Positions 1-10,914 of a stretch of 64,000 nt of DNA are shown here, in pieces. This DNA comes from Pseudomonas guariconensis (GTDB taxonomy: Bacteria; Pseudomonadota; Gammaproteobacteria; Pseudomonadales; Pseudomonadaceae): NCBI RefSeq assembly GCF_015680235.1, contig NZ_JADLJL010000007.1, forward strand, positions 62,001-126,000, read 5' to 3'. Position numbers and translations under genes: made by a program. Position 1 is the stretch's first letter; every line of letters begins with the position of its first letter. The notes beneath the pieces are model-generated. The model worked only from the letters and a program-made list of their open reading frames with translations. It had not been told where the DNA came from and did no database searches.

Positions 1-778
1 CAAGGCCAGCGGCGACGTGCTCCAAGCCATCTACGAGGAGCTGGACGCGCCGATCATCCGCAAGCCGGTCGAAGTGGCCGAGATGATCAAGTACACCTGC
101 AACGTCTGGCACGCCACCAAGGTCACCTTCGCCAACGAGATCGGCAACATCGCCAAGGCCGTGGGTGTCGATGGCCGCGACGTGATGGACGTGGTCTGCC
201 AGGACAAGGTCCTGAACCTGTCCCAGTACTACATGCGCCCAGGCTTCGCCTTCGGTGGCTCGTGCCTGCCCAAGGACGTACGCGCCCTCACCTACCGCGC
301 TTCGAGCCTGGACGTGAAGGCACCGCTGCTCGACTCGCTGATGCGCAGCAACGAGTCCCAGGTGCAGAACGCCTTCGACATCATCGAAAGCCACGACAAG
401 CGCAAGGTCGCCCTGTTGGGCCTGTCGTTCAAGGCCGGCACGGACGACCTGCGTGAAAGCCCGCTGGTGGAACTGGCCGAGCGCCTGATCGGCAAGGGCT
501 ACGAGCTGAACATCTACGACCAGAACGTCCAGTACGCCCGTGTCCACGGCGCCAACAAGGACTACATCGAGTCGAAGATCCCGCACGTTTCCTCGCTGCT
601 CAACGATGACCTGCAGCACGTCATCGACAACGCCGACGTGATCATCCTGGGCAACCGCGACGAGAAGTTCCGCGCCCTCGCCCAGCAGGCACCGGAAGGC
701 AAGCAGGTGATCGACCTGGTCGGCTTCATGACCAAGCCGACCTGCGCCACCAGCCGTACCGAAGGCATCTGCTGGTAA
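1..778 (+). CDS. algD: GDP-mannose 6-dehydrogenase AlgD, C-terminal part (5' end outside window)
   Basis: AlgD oxidises GDP-mannose twice with NAD to GDP-mannuronate, the committed cytosolic step of alginate synthesis. The window opens inside the gene, and the first full codon is at base 2. About 258 C-terminal residues are present, and the family is about 436 residues. Visible marks are the middle-domain helix around KPVEVAEMIKYTCNVWHATK, the catalytic-cysteine segment FAFGGSCLPKD, the UDP-binding-like segment LGLSFKAGTDDLRESP and the family C-terminus ending GICW. It is the first gene of the alg operon, 50 bases before alg8. Its promoter, the main control point for alginate, is not in the window. 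The identity is very secure. Confidence 0.97.
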   Translation, partial: KASGDVLQAIYEELDAPIIRKPVEVAEMIKYTCNVWHATKVTFANEIGNIAKAVGVDGRDVMDVVCQDKVLNLSQYYMRPGFAFGGSCLPKDVRALTYRASSLDVKAPLLDSLMRSNESQVQNAFDIIESHDKRKVALLGLSFKAGTDDLRESPLVELAERLIGKGYELNIYDQNVQYARVHGANKDYIESKIPHVSSLLNDDLQHVIDNADVIILGNRDEKFRALAQQAPEGKQVIDLVGFMTKPTCATSRTEGICW

Positions 779-828
779 CCGGCCGGGCAGCGGGCGACCG
801 CTGCCCTTCCCCCTGATTCTCGCGACGG

Positions 829-2319
829 ATGCTGAACATGCAAAGGCTCCAGACAGTGCTGTTGCAGTGCGCCGGGTGGCTGCTCTACGTGAGCCTGCTC
901 ATGCTGATCGCCCTGGCCCTGCCCAGCGACATCTTCGACTCGCAGTCGAAGCACTTCATCTTCCTGGTCGGCGCTGTCGGCATCTGGCGCTACTCCATGG
1001 GCGCCACCCATTTCATCCGTGGCATGGCCTTCCTCTACGGCGTCTACCCGTACCTGCGCCGTAAAGTGCGCAAGCTGGGCAAGGCGGCCGACCCGTCCCA
1101 TGTGTACCTGATGGTCACCAGCTTCCGCATCGATGCCCACACCACCGCGCAGGTCTACAGCTCGGTGATCCGTGAGGCGATCGACTGTGGCTACCCCACC
1201 ACCGTGGTCTGTTCGCTGGTGGAGATGTCCGACGAGCTGCTGGTCAAGAGCCTGTGGGCCCGCTACAACCCGCCCGCCCACGTCAAGCTGGACTTCGTGC
1301 GCATCGCCGGTACCGGCAAGCGCGACGGCCTGGCCTTCGGCTTCCGCGCCATCTCGCGGATGATGCCCGACGAACATGCCGTGGTCGCGGTGATCGATGG
1401 CGACACCGTGCTCGGCGAAGGCGTGGTCCGCAAGACCGTACCTTGGTTCAAGCTGTTCCCCAATGTCGGTGGCCTGACCACCAACGAATTCTGCGAAGTG
1501 CGCGGCGGCTACATCATGAGCGAGTGGCACAAGCTGCGCTTCGCCCAGCGCCACATCAACATGTGCTCGATGGCCTTGTCCAAGCGCGTGCTGACCATGA
1601 CCGGCCGGATGTCGATGTTCCGCGCAAGCGTGGTGACCAACCCCGAGTTCATCGCCGACGTGGAAAGCGATTCGCTGCACCACTGGCGCCTGGGCCGCTT
1701 CAAGTTCCTCACCGGTGACGACAAGTCCAGCTGGTTCAGCCTCATGCGCCTTGGCTACGACACCTTCTACGTGCCGGACGCGGCGATCAACACGGTCGAG
1801 CACCCGCCGGAGAAGAGCTTCCTCAAGGCCAGCCGCAAGCTGATGTACCGCTGGTACGGCAACAACCTGCGGCAGAACTCCCGTGCACTGGGCCTGGGCC
1901 TCAAGCGCCTGGGGCTGTTCACCAGCATCGTCCTGTTCGACCAGCGCGTGTCCATGTGGACCAGCCTGCTGGGCCTGACCGTGGCGGTGATCGCCAGCCT
2001 CAAGTTCGGCCTGGGCTTCCTGCTGGTGTACCTGCTGTGGATCGGCATCACCCGCCTGATCCTCACCATCATGCTGCTGTGCTCGGGCCACAACGTAGGG
2101 CCGGCCTACCCGCTGATTCTTTATTACAACCAGATCGTCGGCGCGATCATGAAGATCTACGTGTTCTTCCGCCTCGACAAACAGTCGTGGACCCGCCAGC
2201 CGACTGCGCTCAAGCGTGACCTCGCAAGTTTTCAACAATGGTTCAACACCTGGTCCTCGCGGACCATGACCTTCTCGGCGGCCAGCATCTTCGTCGCTGT
2301 GCTGTTCATGATCGTGTGA
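829..2319 (+). CDS. alg8: Alginate polymerase catalytic subunit Alg8 (GT2 family)
   Basis: Alg8 is the inner-membrane glycosyltransferase that polymerises GDP-mannuronate to polymannuronate, working with c-di-GMP-bound Alg44. The 496-residue product has N-terminal membrane segments (about 10-60), a cytoplasmic GT2 domain with the D190-G-D192 motif, the acid pair D297-D298 followed by K299, and a K337-xxx-R341-W342 motif like the Q/RxxRW signature. C-terminal membrane segments lie at about 360-430 and 475-495. These residues match those known to be essential in the P. aeruginosa enzyme, with a two-residue offset. The start has no strong ribosome site, and ATG at 838 is an alternative. alg44 follows after 37 bases. 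Confidence 0.97.
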   Translation: MLNMQRLQTVLLQCAGWLLYVSLLMLIALALPSDIFDSQSKHFIFLVGAVGIWRYSMGATHFIRGMAFLYGVYPYLRRKVRKLGKAADPSHVYLMVTSFRIDAHTTAQVYSSVIREAIDCGYPTTVVCSLVEMSDELLVKSLWARYNPPAHVKLDFVRIAGTGKRDGLAFGFRAISRMMPDEHAVVAVIDGDTVLGEGVVRKTVPWFKLFPNVGGLTTNEFCEVRGGYIMSEWHKLRFAQRHINMCSMALSKRVLTMTGRMSMFRASVVTNPEFIADVESDSLHHWRLGRFKFLTGDDKSSWFSLMRLGYDTFYVPDAAINTVEHPPEKSFLKASRKLMYRWYGNNLRQNSRALGLGLKRLGLFTSIVLFDQRVSMWTSLLGLTVAVIASLKFGLGFLLVYLLWIGITRLILTIMLLCSGHNVGPAYPLILYYNQIVGAIMKIYVFFRLDKQSWTRQPTALKRDLASFQQWFNTWSSRTMTFSAASIFVAVLFMIV

Positions 2320-2356
2320 GCCCCCCCGGAACGGAACTAACAGGAACGAAATCGCC

Positions 2357-3520
2357 ATGAATACCGCCGTGAACGCCAATGTCGTGCATGAGTCCGAAGC
2401 CCAGCGCCAGCATGTACGGGTACGCATCCCCGCCAAGCTGCGCTACCTGGACCGCAACCGCGAGACGCACGATGTGAAGGTGGACGATCTCTCCGCCGGG
2501 GGCCTGTCCTTCCACACCAACAAACCGCTGAATGTCGGCGACGTGCTGCGTGGCCGCCTGCAGTTCACGGTCGACAACCTGGGCCTGTCCATGGACGTCG
2601 AGTTCCAGGTCCGCTCCTACCAGAGCAACGGCCGCACTGGCGTGCAGTTCCAGAACTTGGAACCGCGCGACGTGGCGACCCTGCGCCACATCATCACCAC
2701 CTTCCTGTCCGGCGAAATGATCGACGTGGGCGGCGTGCTCAGCACCCTGCAGCGCGACAACTTCACCAAGGCGCGCAAGCAGAAGGACAACGGCTCGGGC
2801 CTGTCGGCCTTCGGCCGTCTGCGCGCGGTCACCGTCAGCCTCGGCGTGTTCGTGGTCGGCGTGGCGGCCTTCGGCTTCATCGCCAAGTCGCTGTATGGCA
2901 TGTACTTCGTCAGCCACGCCGAGGCCGGCGTAGTCGCCGTGCCCACCACCAACGTCACCATGCCTCGCGACGGCACCGTGCAGAGCCTGGTGGAAAGTGG
3001 CGGCCAAGTGGTCAAGGGCGCCCCGCTGGCGAGCTTCAGCACCAGCATGCTGGACATGCTCAAGGGCCACTTGGACGACTCCCAGCTCGAGCCAGCCAAG
3101 GTCGAGGAGCTGTTCGGCAAGCAGCTGTCCGGCACCCTCACCAGCCCGTGCGATTGCGTGGTCTCCCGCCAGTTGGTGAACGACGGCCAGTACGCTGCCA
3201 AGGGCCAGCCGATCTTCCAGCTGATTCCGCGGACCAGCAACCCGATGATCGAGGCGCGCTTCAGCTACCGCCAGTTCGACCAGGTCAAGCCTGGCACCCG
3301 TGTGCAGTTCCAGATCGCCGGCGAAGACGACGTGCGTACTGGTCAGATCGTCAGCAGCGCCAACCTCAACAGCGAAGACCTGGCCTCGGACATCCGCGTG
3401 CAGATCAAGCCCGACGGCGCCCTGCCTGCCGAACTGGCCGGCCGTCCTGCCTCGGTCAACGCCGACCGTGGCCCGTCGCTGGACTGGCTGATCGACAAGG
3501 CCGTGGCCCGCGGGCTGTAA
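2357..3520 (+). CDS. alg44: Alginate co-polymerase Alg44 with c-di-GMP-binding PilZ domain
   Basis: Alg44 binds c-di-GMP through a cytoplasmic PilZ domain and activates Alg8. Its periplasmic part links the polymerase to AlgK/AlgE. The 387-residue product shows the PilZ ligand motif intact: R17-xxx-R21 and D44-x-S46-xx-G49. One transmembrane segment follows at about 157-176, then a membrane-fusion-protein-like periplasmic domain at about 190-380. A ribosome site (AGGAA) precedes the ATG. It lies between alg8 and algK, with 13 bases to algK. The intact motif means alginate output should be under c-di-GMP control in this strain. Confidence 0.97.
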   Translation: MNTAVNANVVHESEAQRQHVRVRIPAKLRYLDRNRETHDVKVDDLSAGGLSFHTNKPLNVGDVLRGRLQFTVDNLGLSMDVEFQVRSYQSNGRTGVQFQNLEPRDVATLRHIITTFLSGEMIDVGGVLSTLQRDNFTKARKQKDNGSGLSAFGRLRAVTVSLGVFVVGVAAFGFIAKSLYGMYFVSHAEAGVVAVPTTNVTMPRDGTVQSLVESGGQVVKGAPLASFSTSMLDMLKGHLDDSQLEPAKVEELFGKQLSGTLTSPCDCVVSRQLVNDGQYAAKGQPIFQLIPRTSNPMIEARFSYRQFDQVKPGTRVQFQIAGEDDVRTGQIVSSANLNSEDLASDIRVQIKPDGALPAELAGRPASVNADRGPSLDWLIDKAVARGL

Positions 3521-3533
3521 GAGGGATCGGACC

Positions 3534-5096
3534 ATGAACCCTTCGAACCATATTATTCCGTTGGAATCGGTGTCGCCTGGACTGCGAGGGCTTTGCCCTC
3601 GTTCGTGGCACAAGGCCGCTCCTACAGGGGCCGAGTCGACCGCCCTTCCTGTGGGAGCGGGCTTGCCCCGCGATCGAGCGCGCAGCGCTCGCCCATTGGC
3701 ATGGTGTGGCCTGGCCCTGGCCGTCGCCCTGGCCGGCTGTTCCGGCCTGCCCGACCAGCGCCTGGCCAACGAAGCCATGAAGCGCGGCGATACCGCGCTG
3801 GCCGAACGCAATTACAAGGCCCTGGCCGACCTGGGCTACAGCGATGCCCAGGTGGGCCTGGCCGATATCCAGGTCGCCACCCGCGACCCGGCCCAGCTCA
3901 AGCAGGCCGAGGCCACCTACCGCGCCGCCGCGGCCACTTCGCCGCGCGCCCAGGCTCGCCTCGGCCGCCTGCTGGTGGCCAAACCCGACGCCACCCAGGC
4001 CGAGCGCCAGGAAGCCGAGACCCTGCTCAAGCTCGCAGCGCAACAAGGTGAGACCAACACCCTGATCCCCTTGGCGATGCTCTACCTGCAATACCCGCAG
4101 AGCTTCCCCAACGTGAACGCCCAGCAGCAGATCGACCAGTGGCGCGCCGCGGGCAACCCCGAGGCGGGCCTGGCCCAGGTGCTGCTCTATCGCACCCAGG
4201 GCACCTACGACCAGCACCTGGGCGATGTGGAGAAGATCTGCAAGGCCGCGCTGAACACCACCGATATCTGCTATGTGGAACTGGCCACCGTCTACCAGAA
4301 GCGTGCCCAGCCCGACCAGCAGGCCGCGCTGATCCAGCAGCTCAAGGCCGCCTATGGCAGCGGCGCGGTACCCGCCACCCGGGTCGACAGCGTCGCCCGT
4401 GTCCTGGCCGACCGCAGCCTGGGCCAGACCGACGAGAAGACCGCCAAGGAACTGCTCGAGCAAGTGGCACCGGTCAACCCGGCCTCCTGGGTGAGCCTGG
4501 CGCAACTGGTGTACGACTTCCCCGAGCTTGGCGACAACGACCAACTGCTGGCCTACATCGACAAAGGCCGCGAGGCCGAACAGCCTCGCGCCGAACTGCT
4601 GCTGGGCCGCCTCTACTACGAAGGCAAGACCCTGCCGGCCGATGCCAAGAAGGCCGAGCAGCACCTGCAGGCGGCCGCCGATGCCGGCGAGATCAGCGCC
4701 CACTACTACCTCGGCCAGCTGTATCGCCGCGGCTACCTGGGCCACGTCGAGCCGCAGAAGGCCGTCGACCACCTGCTCAGCGCCGCCCGTGGCGGCCAGC
4801 TCAGTGCCGACTACGCCCTGGCCCAGCTGTTCAGCGAAGGCCACGGCATCCGCCCGGCACCGGCCAACGCCTGGGTATTCGCCCAGCTGGCCCAGGCCAA
4901 CCCTACACCCCAGTCGGCCGAGTTGCTGCAACAGCTCGACCAGCAACTGACACCCGAGCAACGCAGCCAGGCCCAGCAACTGCTGGACCAGGAAAAGCAG
5001 GCGCGCGGCAGCATGGCCCAGGTCGGCAACAGCACCCTGGCCCAAGAAGCCCTGCAAGACGAAGAAAAAGAAGTAGACGGTGAGGACTCGCTATGA
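3534..5096 (+). CDS. algK: Alginate biosynthesis lipoprotein AlgK (TPR/Sel1-like repeats), leader enlarged by REP insertion
   Basis: AlgK is an outer-membrane lipoprotein built of TPR-like repeats that holds the secretion machinery together and helps place the AlgE porin. Repeats of Sel1/TPR type run from about residue 75 to 490 (for example A-x2[12 protein letters not shown] and [13 protein letters not shown]). The lipobox LAGC ends at Cys69, far deeper than the usual 20-30. The extra roughly 40 residues are the translation of two REP units (3604-3676) lying in frame between a normal start (AGGGA at 3522-3527 before ATG) and the hydrophobic signal core. Translation might instead begin at GTG 3651, which would give a 30-residue signal peptide but lacks a good ribosome site. 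The gene ends in an ATGA overlap with algE. Confidence 0.93.
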   Translation: MNPSNHIIPLESVSPGLRGLCPRSWHKAAPTGAESTALPVGAGLPRDRARSARPLAWCGLALAVALAGCSGLPDQRLANEAMKRGDTALAERNYKALADLGYSDAQVGLADIQVATRDPAQLKQAEATYRAAAATSPRAQARLGRLLVAKPDATQAERQEAETLLKLAAQQGETNTLIPLAMLYLQYPQSFPNVNAQQQIDQWRAAGNPEAGLAQVLLYRTQGTYDQHLGDVEKICKAALNTTDICYVELATVYQKRAQPDQQAALIQQLKAAYGSGAVPATRVDSVARVLADRSLGQTDEKTAKELLEQVAPVNPASWVSLAQLVYDFPELGDNDQLLAYIDKGREAEQPRAELLLGRLYYEGKTLPADAKKAEQHLQAAADAGEISAHYYLGQLYRRGYLGHVEPQKAVDHLLSAARGGQLSADYALAQLFSEGHGIRPAPANAWVFAQLAQANPTPQSAELLQQLDQQLTPEQRSQAQQLLDQEKQARGSMAQVGNSTLAQEALQDEEKEVDGEDSL

Positions 5097-6571
5097 CGCT
5101 CAATCCATTCGTGAAAGCCGGCATTGGCCTGAGCTTCGCCCTGCTGTGGTCCTGCCCGACCCTGGCGGAAATGACAGCCGACAAAAACTTCGGCTTGGAC
5201 ATCAAGATCACCGGCCAGTCCGAGGACGACCGCGACCTGGGCACCCGCTCCGGCGGCGACGTGAACGGCCTGGGCCTTGACCTGCGCCCCTGGGTGTACG
5301 GCGAGCGTGGCAACTGGAGCGCCTTCGCCATGGGCCAGGCGGTGGCCGCCACCGACATCATCGAGACCGACACTCTGCGCCAGTCCGACGACGGCAGCAC
5401 CGTGGACAACGCCGACGACGGTCGCAAGCCCGACAAGAGCTACCTGGCGATGCGCGAGTTCTGGGTCGGCTACAGCGGCTTCACCCCGTACCCAGGCGAG
5501 CAGCTGCGCTTCGGTCGCCAGCGCCTGCGCAGCGACGACGGCATGTGGCGCGATACCAACATCGAAGCGCTGAACTGGACCTTCGACACCACCCTGCTCA
5601 AGGCCGACCTGGGCGTGGCCCAGCGCTTCAGCGAATACCGCACCGACCTCACCGAGCTGGCGCCCGAAGACAAGGACCGCACCCACGTCTACGGCAACGT
5701 CGCCACCCAATGGACGCCGGGGCACTGGGTTGGCGTACGCGCCCACCACACCCACGACAGCGGCAGCCTGAAAGACCCGGGCGAGACCGTCGACGCGCTG
5801 GACAAGACCCGCACCGGCGACCTCACCTGGCTGGGCCTGGAGGCCAACAGCGACGCCTACAACTGGCGCAACGACCACACCGTCAACTACTGGGGCAGCG
5901 TCACCTGGCTGACCGGCGATCGCGACAGCCTCAGCAGCCAGACCGTGGGCAATGAACAGGTCGCCACCGGCAAGCAGAGCGGCGACGTCAATGCCTGGGC
6001 CACCGACTTGGGCGTGCGCCTGCGCCTGAACCCCAACTGGCAAGTCGGTGCGGCCTATGCCCGCGGCAGCGGCGGTGGCGGCAGCGACGGCTCGAGCAAC
6101 TACGAACAGACCGGCCTTGAGAGCAACCGCTCCAACTACACCGGCACCCGTTCGCGCGTGCACCGCTTCGGCGAAGCCTTCCGTGGCGAGCTGGGCAACC
6201 TGCAAGCGGCCACCCTGTTCGCCTCCTGGCAGCTGCGCGACGACTACGACGCAAGCTTCATCTACCACAAGTTCTGGCGCGTCGATGACCAGCAGAACAT
6301 CGGCTCCAGCGGCATCAACGCGGTGGTCGAGGACAACGGCGTGAACCGTCCGCTGATCAACGGTGAGAAGGACCTGGGCCAGGAGATGGACGTGGTGGTC
6401 ACCAAGTACTTCAAGCAGGGCCTGCTGCCGGCCTCGCTGAGCCAGTCGATCGACGAGCCTTCGGCCCTGGTGCGCCTGCGTGCCGGCGTGTTCAAGCCAG
6501 GCGACGCCTACGGCAGCGAGACCGACTCGTACATGCACCGCGCCTTCGTCGACGTGATCTGGCGCTACTGA
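5093..6571 (+). CDS. algE: Alginate outer-membrane porin AlgE
   Basis: AlgE is the 18-strand beta-barrel that secretes alginate through the outer membrane. The 492-residue product starts with a signal peptide (probable cleavage after TLA, about residue 25). It continues with alternating polar and aromatic beta-strand sequence rich in Asp and Arg, and ends in the aromatic strand VDVIWRY typical of barrel proteins. The ATG overlaps the algK stop (ATGA), and a GAGGA ribosome site lies inside algK. Translational coupling to AlgK fits their joint action. The length matches the family (about 490). Confidence 0.97.
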   Translation: MTLNPFVKAGIGLSFALLWSCPTLAEMTADKNFGLDIKITGQSEDDRDLGTRSGGDVNGLGLDLRPWVYGERGNWSAFAMGQAVAATDIIETDTLRQSDDGSTVDNADDGRKPDKSYLAMREFWVGYSGFTPYPGEQLRFGRQRLRSDDGMWRDTNIEALNWTFDTTLLKADLGVAQRFSEYRTDLTELAPEDKDRTHVYGNVATQWTPGHWVGVRAHHTHDSGSLKDPGETVDALDKTRTGDLTWLGLEANSDAYNWRNDHTVNYWGSVTWLTGDRDSLSSQTVGNEQVATGKQSGDVNAWATDLGVRLRLNPNWQVGAAYARGSGGGGSDGSSNYEQTGLESNRSNYTGTRSRVHRFGEAFRGELGNLQAATLFASWQLRDDYDASFIYHKFWRVDDQQNIGSSGINAVVEDNGVNRPLINGEKDLGQEMDVVVTKYFKQGLLPASLSQSIDEPSALVRLRAGVFKPGDAYGSETDSYMHRAFVDVIWRY

Positions 6572-6590
6572 GGCCCGGGAGAGGACACTC

Positions 6591-8153
6591 ATGAACCTTC
6601 ACCCGAATTTCCGCCACGGCCTGTTGGCCAGTGCCCTGCTGCTCGCCAGCAGCGGCCTGGCCCTGGCCGAGCCGACCAAGCCGGTGGTCAAGGAACTGCA
6701 GCAGGCCAAGACCTACACAGTCTCCAGCGCTCCGGTCGAGCCCCTGCACATGGACCCGCCCAAGCTGCCCGACCTCACAGGCTTCACCGCCGAGGCGGTG
6801 CAGAAGAAGCTCGATCGCAGCCGCAAGGGTAAGGTCAGCGTACGCCGGATGCTCCAGGAAGAGTCGCTCAAGGAATTCATCGGCGGCGACAACAAGGGCG
6901 CCGAATGGGTTCGGCGCCAGCACGGCATCCCCCAGGCGATTTTCGTCGACGACGGGCATGTCGACCTGGTGCAGTTGAGCAAGCAGGTGCCCAAGCAGTA
7001 CCTGCGCGAAACCGAACCGGGCGTGTACCTGGCGCGCCTGCCCATCGTGGTCGGCCAGAAAGGCGTGCTGGAAATCAACGGCAAGGTCAAGGAGCTGCGC
7101 CTATCCCAGGAGGGTGGTTCGTTCATCGTCAACGACGGCAAACTGTTCGTCACCGATACCCAGGTCACCGGCTGGCGCGAGCAGGCCAACGGCCCGGCCA
7201 CGTTCCGCAAGCCGGACGAGTTCCGCCCGTTCCTGCTGTCCTGGGGGGGCACCGAGACCTACATCGTCAATACCAAGATGGCCAGCTTCGGCTACGCCAA
7301 GAGTAAGTCGTACGGGGTGAGTATTTCCCAGTACACGCCGAACATGGCCAAGCGCATGGGCCGCCCGGAACCCACCGGCTGGATCATCGGCTCGGAGTTC
7401 AGCGACATGTGGTACGGCTTCTACTGCTACGAGACCCAGGACTTCGTGGTCAAGGACAACACCTACCGCGACAACATCGTCTATGGCATCGACCCCCATG
7501 ACCGCTCGCACCGCCTGATCATCGCCGGCAACACCGTGTACGGCACCAAGAAGAAGCACGGGATCATCATCTCCCGTGAGGTCAACGACAGCTGGATCAT
7601 CAACAACAAGAGCTACGACAACAAGCTCTCCGGCGTGGTCCTGGACCGTAACAGCGTCAACAACCTGGTCGCCTACAACGAGATCTACCGCAACCACACC
7701 GACGGCATCACCTTGTACGAGAGCGGCGACAACCTGATCTGGGGCAACAAGCTGATCAACAACCGCCGCCACGGCATTCGCGTGCGTAACAGCGTGAACA
7801 TCCGCCTATACGAGAACGTCGCCATGGCCAACGGCCTGGTCGGTGTATACGGGCACATCAAGGACCTTTCCGATACCGACCGCGACATCGCCCTCGACCC
7901 GTTCGACACCAAGGTCTCGCTGATCGTCGTCGGCGGCGAGCTGGCGGCCAACGGTTCCGGCCCGCTGTCGATCGACTCGCCGTTGTCGGTGGAACTGTAC
8001 AAGGTCTCCATGCTGGCGCCACGCAAGTCCAACGGCATCAGCCTCAATGGCGTGCTGGGCGAGCGCCAGGACGAAATCCTCGACCTGCTGGTGCGCCAGC
8101 AGAAGGCTGTGCTGATCGACCCGGTCGAACGCCAGGCCGAAATGATCGACTAA
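6591..8153 (+). CDS. algG: Mannuronan C5-epimerase AlgG
   Basis: AlgG converts mannuronate residues to guluronate in the periplasm and shields nascent polymer from AlgL. The 520-residue product has a signal peptide cleaved after about residue 26 (LALA). A linker and a right-handed beta-helix follow, with Asn-rich rungs from about 280 to 450 (NDSWIINNKSY..., NLVAYNEIYRN...). The catalytic DPHD motif sits at 301-304. GAGAGGA precedes the ATG at a good distance. The position between algE and algX is standard. Confidence 0.97.
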   Translation: MNLHPNFRHGLLASALLLASSGLALAEPTKPVVKELQQAKTYTVSSAPVEPLHMDPPKLPDLTGFTAEAVQKKLDRSRKGKVSVRRMLQEESLKEFIGGDNKGAEWVRRQHGIPQAIFVDDGHVDLVQLSKQVPKQYLRETEPGVYLARLPIVVGQKGVLEINGKVKELRLSQEGGSFIVNDGKLFVTDTQVTGWREQANGPATFRKPDEFRPFLLSWGGTETYIVNTKMASFGYAKSKSYGVSISQYTPNMAKRMGRPEPTGWIIGSEFSDMWYGFYCYETQDFVVKDNTYRDNIVYGIDPHDRSHRLIIAGNTVYGTKKKHGIIISREVNDSWIINNKSYDNKLSGVVLDRNSVNNLVAYNEIYRNHTDGITLYESGDNLIWGNKLINNRRHGIRVRNSVNIRLYENVAMANGLVGVYGHIKDLSDTDRDIALDPFDTKVSLIVVGGELAANGSGPLSIDSPLSVELYKVSMLAPRKSNGISLNGVLGERQDEILDLLVRQQKAVLIDPVERQAEMID

Positions 8154-8166
8154 GGAAGCCCAGACC

Positions 8167-9612
8167 ATGACCCCACACCTGATGAAATTGCTCGGCCTGT
8201 CCGCTGCCCTCCTGGCCATCAGCCAGGGCGTGCGCGCCGCCGACGTGCAGGCCCCGAGCTTCACCGCCGAGCCTTGCTGCCAGCTGTGCCCCGAGGCCCA
8301 CGACGCCAGCCGCTACGTGACCCGCTACCAGCAGAACTTCACCACCTTGGTGCAGGCCCAGGGCGACTGGCTGTTCCGTACCCGTGAAGACCTGCGCACC
8401 GAGTTCAGCACCACCCCGGCCGGCTACAAGCGCCTGCAGCAGGTGCACGATGCGTTCAAGAAGCGCGGCATCGAGCTGGTGCTGGTATACCAGCCGACCC
8501 GTGGCCTGGTGAACCGCAACATGCTCAACCCGGCCGAGAAAGCCGCCTTCGACTACCAGAAGGCCCTGGGCAACTACCGCGCCATGCTCCAGCGCTTCGC
8601 CAAGATGGGCTACAACGTGCCCGACCTGTCGCCGCTGACCAACGAGCAACTGGCCGCAGCCGACCAGGGCAAGGACTTCTACTTCCGCGGCGACCAGCAC
8701 TGGACGCCGTACGGCGCCGAACGCGCGGCCAAGATCGTGGCCGACACCGTGCATGACATGCCGGCCTTCGAAGGCATCCCGCGCAAGGAATTCGAGACCC
8801 ACAAGTCCGGGCGCATGGGCAAGACCGGCACCCTGCACAACGTTGCCGGCCAGCTGTGCGGCACCAGCTATGCGGTGCAGTACATGGACCAGTTCGCCAC
8901 CGAACCCAAGGGCGGTGCCAGCGGTGGCGACGACCTGTTCGGCGACTCGGGCAATGCCCAGATCACCCTGGTCGGCACCAGCCACAGCGGCAAGAACTAC
9001 AACTTCTCCGGCTTCCTGCAGCAGTACATCGGTGCCGACGTGCTCAACGTCGCCTTCCCCGGTGGCGGCCTGGAAGGCTCGATGATCCAGTACCTGGGCA
9101 GCGAGGAGTTCCAGAAGAACCCACCCAAGATCCTGATCTGGGAATTCTCCCCGCTCTACCGCCTGGACCAGGAAACCATCTGGCGCCAGATCCTCGCCCT
9201 GCTCGACGACGGCTGTGACGGCCGCCCTGCGCAGATGAGCGCCAGCGCCACCCTCAAGCCCGGCAAGAACGAGCTGATGGTCAATGGCAAGAACGGCGTG
9301 ATCAAGGACCTGATCAACCGCAACCTGCAGATGGACATCAAGTTCGAGGACCCCTCGGTCAAGGTACTGCAGGCCACCCTCTGGTACCTCAACGGCCGCC
9401 ACGAGGACATCAAGATCGAAAAACCGGAGACCTCCGATACCGATGGCCGCTTCGTCTTCCAGATGCGCGAGGACGAAGACTGGGCTGACCAGAACCTGCT
9501 CGCCCTCGAAGTCCAGGGGCCAGAAAACGGTACCCAGAAGGTCGAGGCCAAGCTGTGCAAACGCAACAACTTCGCCGGCCATGCGCAAAGCACAGCGCAA
9601 GCCGGCCAGTGA
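8167..9612 (+). CDS. algX: Alginate O-acetyltransferase AlgX (SGNH-type with carbohydrate-binding module)
   Basis: AlgX is the terminal periplasmic acetyltransferase of alginate and part of the AlgK-AlgX-Alg44-AlgE complex. The signal peptide is cleaved after about residue 24 (VRA). The SGNH-like catalytic domain contains the D176-Q-H178 pair followed by WTPYGAE and the nucleophile Ser in GTSHSG at about 272. Two cysteine clusters (CCQLC near 37-41, and C231) fit the disulfides of the family. The last 130 residues form the carbohydrate-binding beta domain. Length is 481 residues. An AAGGA ribosome site precedes the ATG. It is homologous to AlgJ encoded downstream. Confidence 0.97.
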   Translation: MTPHLMKLLGLSAALLAISQGVRAADVQAPSFTAEPCCQLCPEAHDASRYVTRYQQNFTTLVQAQGDWLFRTREDLRTEFSTTPAGYKRLQQVHDAFKKRGIELVLVYQPTRGLVNRNMLNPAEKAAFDYQKALGNYRAMLQRFAKMGYNVPDLSPLTNEQLAAADQGKDFYFRGDQHWTPYGAERAAKIVADTVHDMPAFEGIPRKEFETHKSGRMGKTGTLHNVAGQLCGTSYAVQYMDQFATEPKGGASGGDDLFGDSGNAQITLVGTSHSGKNYNFSGFLQQYIGADVLNVAFPGGGLEGSMIQYLGSEEFQKNPPKILIWEFSPLYRLDQETIWRQILALLDDGCDGRPAQMSASATLKPGKNELMVNGKNGVIKDLINRNLQMDIKFEDPSVKVLQATLWYLNGRHEDIKIEKPETSDTDGRFVFQMREDEDWADQNLLALEVQGPENGTQKVEAKLCKRNNFAGHAQSTAQAGQ

Positions 9613-9619
9613 GGCGACC

Positions 9620-10726
9620 ATGACTCCATTGCGCAAGATCATCACCCCCGCCCTGCTCGCCCTGGCCCTGTTCGGCCCGGCCGCGCAGGCCGGCGGCCTG
9701 GTGCCTCCACAGGGGTACTACGCCGGGATCGAAAAGCTCAAGACCAAGGACGGCAACTTCCGCTGCGAACCGGCGCCAAGGCCCTACACCGGCGCCTTGC
9801 AGTTCCGCAGCAAGTACGAAGGCTCCGACAAGGCGCGGGCGACGTTCAATGCCGCCTCCGACAAGGCCTTTCGCAAGTCCACCGAGGACATCACCACCCT
9901 CGAGCGCGGCGTGAGCAAGATGGTCGGTCAGTACATGCGCGACGGCCGCCCGGCGCAGCTGGATTGCACCCTGACCTGGCTCGGTACCTGGGCCCGGGCC
10001 GGGGCACTGGAGTCCACCGACTACAACCACACCGGCAAGTCCATGCGCAAATGGGCGCTGGGCAGCATGAGCGGTTCGTGGCTGCGCCTGAAATTCTCCA
10101 ATTCCCAGCCGCTGGCCGCGCACCAGGCCGAGGCCGAGCTGATCGAGAAATGGCTGGCGCGCCTGGCCGAACAGACCGTGCGCGACTGGAGCGACCTGCC
10201 GCTGGAGAAGATCAACAACCACAGCTACTGGGCGGCCTGGGCGGTCATGGCCACCGCCGTGGCCACCGACCGGCGCGACCTGTTCGACTGGGCGGTGAAG
10301 GAATACAAGGTCGGCGCCAACCAGGTCGATGAGCAGGGCTTCCTGCCCAACGAGCTCAAGCGCAAGCAGCGCGCCCTGGCCTACCACAACTATGCCCTGC
10401 CGCCGCTGGCGATGGTCGCGAGCTTCGCCCAGGCCAACGGTGTGGACCTGCGTGGCGAGAACAACAACGCCTTGCATCGCCTGGGCCAAAAAGTGCTTTA
10501 CGGCGCCCGCGACCCGAGCGCGTTCAAGAAGCGCAACGGCGAGAAGCAGGACATGAAGGACCTGAAGGTCGACAGCAAGTACGCCTGGCTCGAACCGTGG
10601 TGCAGCTTGTACCAGTGCAGCGGCGACACCCTCAAGCGCAAGCGCGGCATGCAGCCGTTCAACAATTTCCGCCTGGGTGGCGACTTGACGCGGGTCTACG
10701 ACCCGAGCGCGCAAAGCAAGAAGTAA
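9620..10726 (+). CDS. algL: Alginate lyase AlgL (PL5)
   Basis: AlgL cleaves polymannuronate in the periplasm by beta-elimination and clears alginate that strays from the secretion path. The 368-residue product begins with a signal peptide (cleavage after AQA, about residue 23). It carries the (alpha/alpha) toroid signature [11 protein letters not shown] with the catalytic Asn-His pair, and later basic and aromatic segments. The ATG at 9620 follows GAGG and lies 7 bases after algX. A longer open frame upstream is not used because it would run inside algX. The length agrees with the family (about 367). Confidence 0.96.
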   Translation: MTPLRKIITPALLALALFGPAAQAGGLVPPQGYYAGIEKLKTKDGNFRCEPAPRPYTGALQFRSKYEGSDKARATFNAASDKAFRKSTEDITTLERGVSKMVGQYMRDGRPAQLDCTLTWLGTWARAGALESTDYNHTGKSMRKWALGSMSGSWLRLKFSNSQPLAAHQAEAELIEKWLARLAEQTVRDWSDLPLEKINNHSYWAAWAVMATAVATDRRDLFDWAVKEYKVGANQVDEQGFLPNELKRKQRALAYHNYALPPLAMVASFAQANGVDLRGENNNALHRLGQKVLYGARDPSAFKKRNGEKQDMKDLKVDSKYAWLEPWCSLYQCSGDTLKRKRGMQPFNNFRLGGDLTRVYDPSAQSKK

Positions 10727-10734
10727 CACAAAAA

Positions 10735-10833
10735 CCTGTGGGAGCCGGCTTGCCGGCGATGGGCCGCCCAACGGCCCCGGACTACCGCTGAGCAAGGCTT
10801 CGCCTTGCATCGCCGGCAAGCCAGCTCCCACCG
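10735..10833. repeat. REP pair inside the alg operon (algL-algI gap)
   Basis: Two units of the GCCGGCAAGCCGGCTCCCAC-type family lie in opposite orientation at 10735-10762 and 10808-10833, in the only long gap of the operon (188 bases between algL and algI). The hairpins could protect the upstream mRNA or lower expression of algI-J-F-A. Confidence 0.85.
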
Positions 10834-10914
10834 GTACCTGGTTGCTCCCCGTCTTCGGACTGGGGGGTTTGGGGGGCGTTTTGCCCCGGTTGATGAACGA
10901 CAAGGAGAACCCGG

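Noticed and set aside
562..2436. Long antisense open frame of 624 codons over alg8
   Set aside because: It is the mirror of a GC-rich gene with strong third-position bias; the translation is rich in His, Gln, Val and Ala and has no family resemblance. The same applies to the other long antisense frames across this window.
3456..5057. Antisense frame of 533 codons over algK
   Set aside because: Low-complexity Leu/Gly/Val/Gln composition typical of reverse-strand GC bias; algK on the plus strand is clear.
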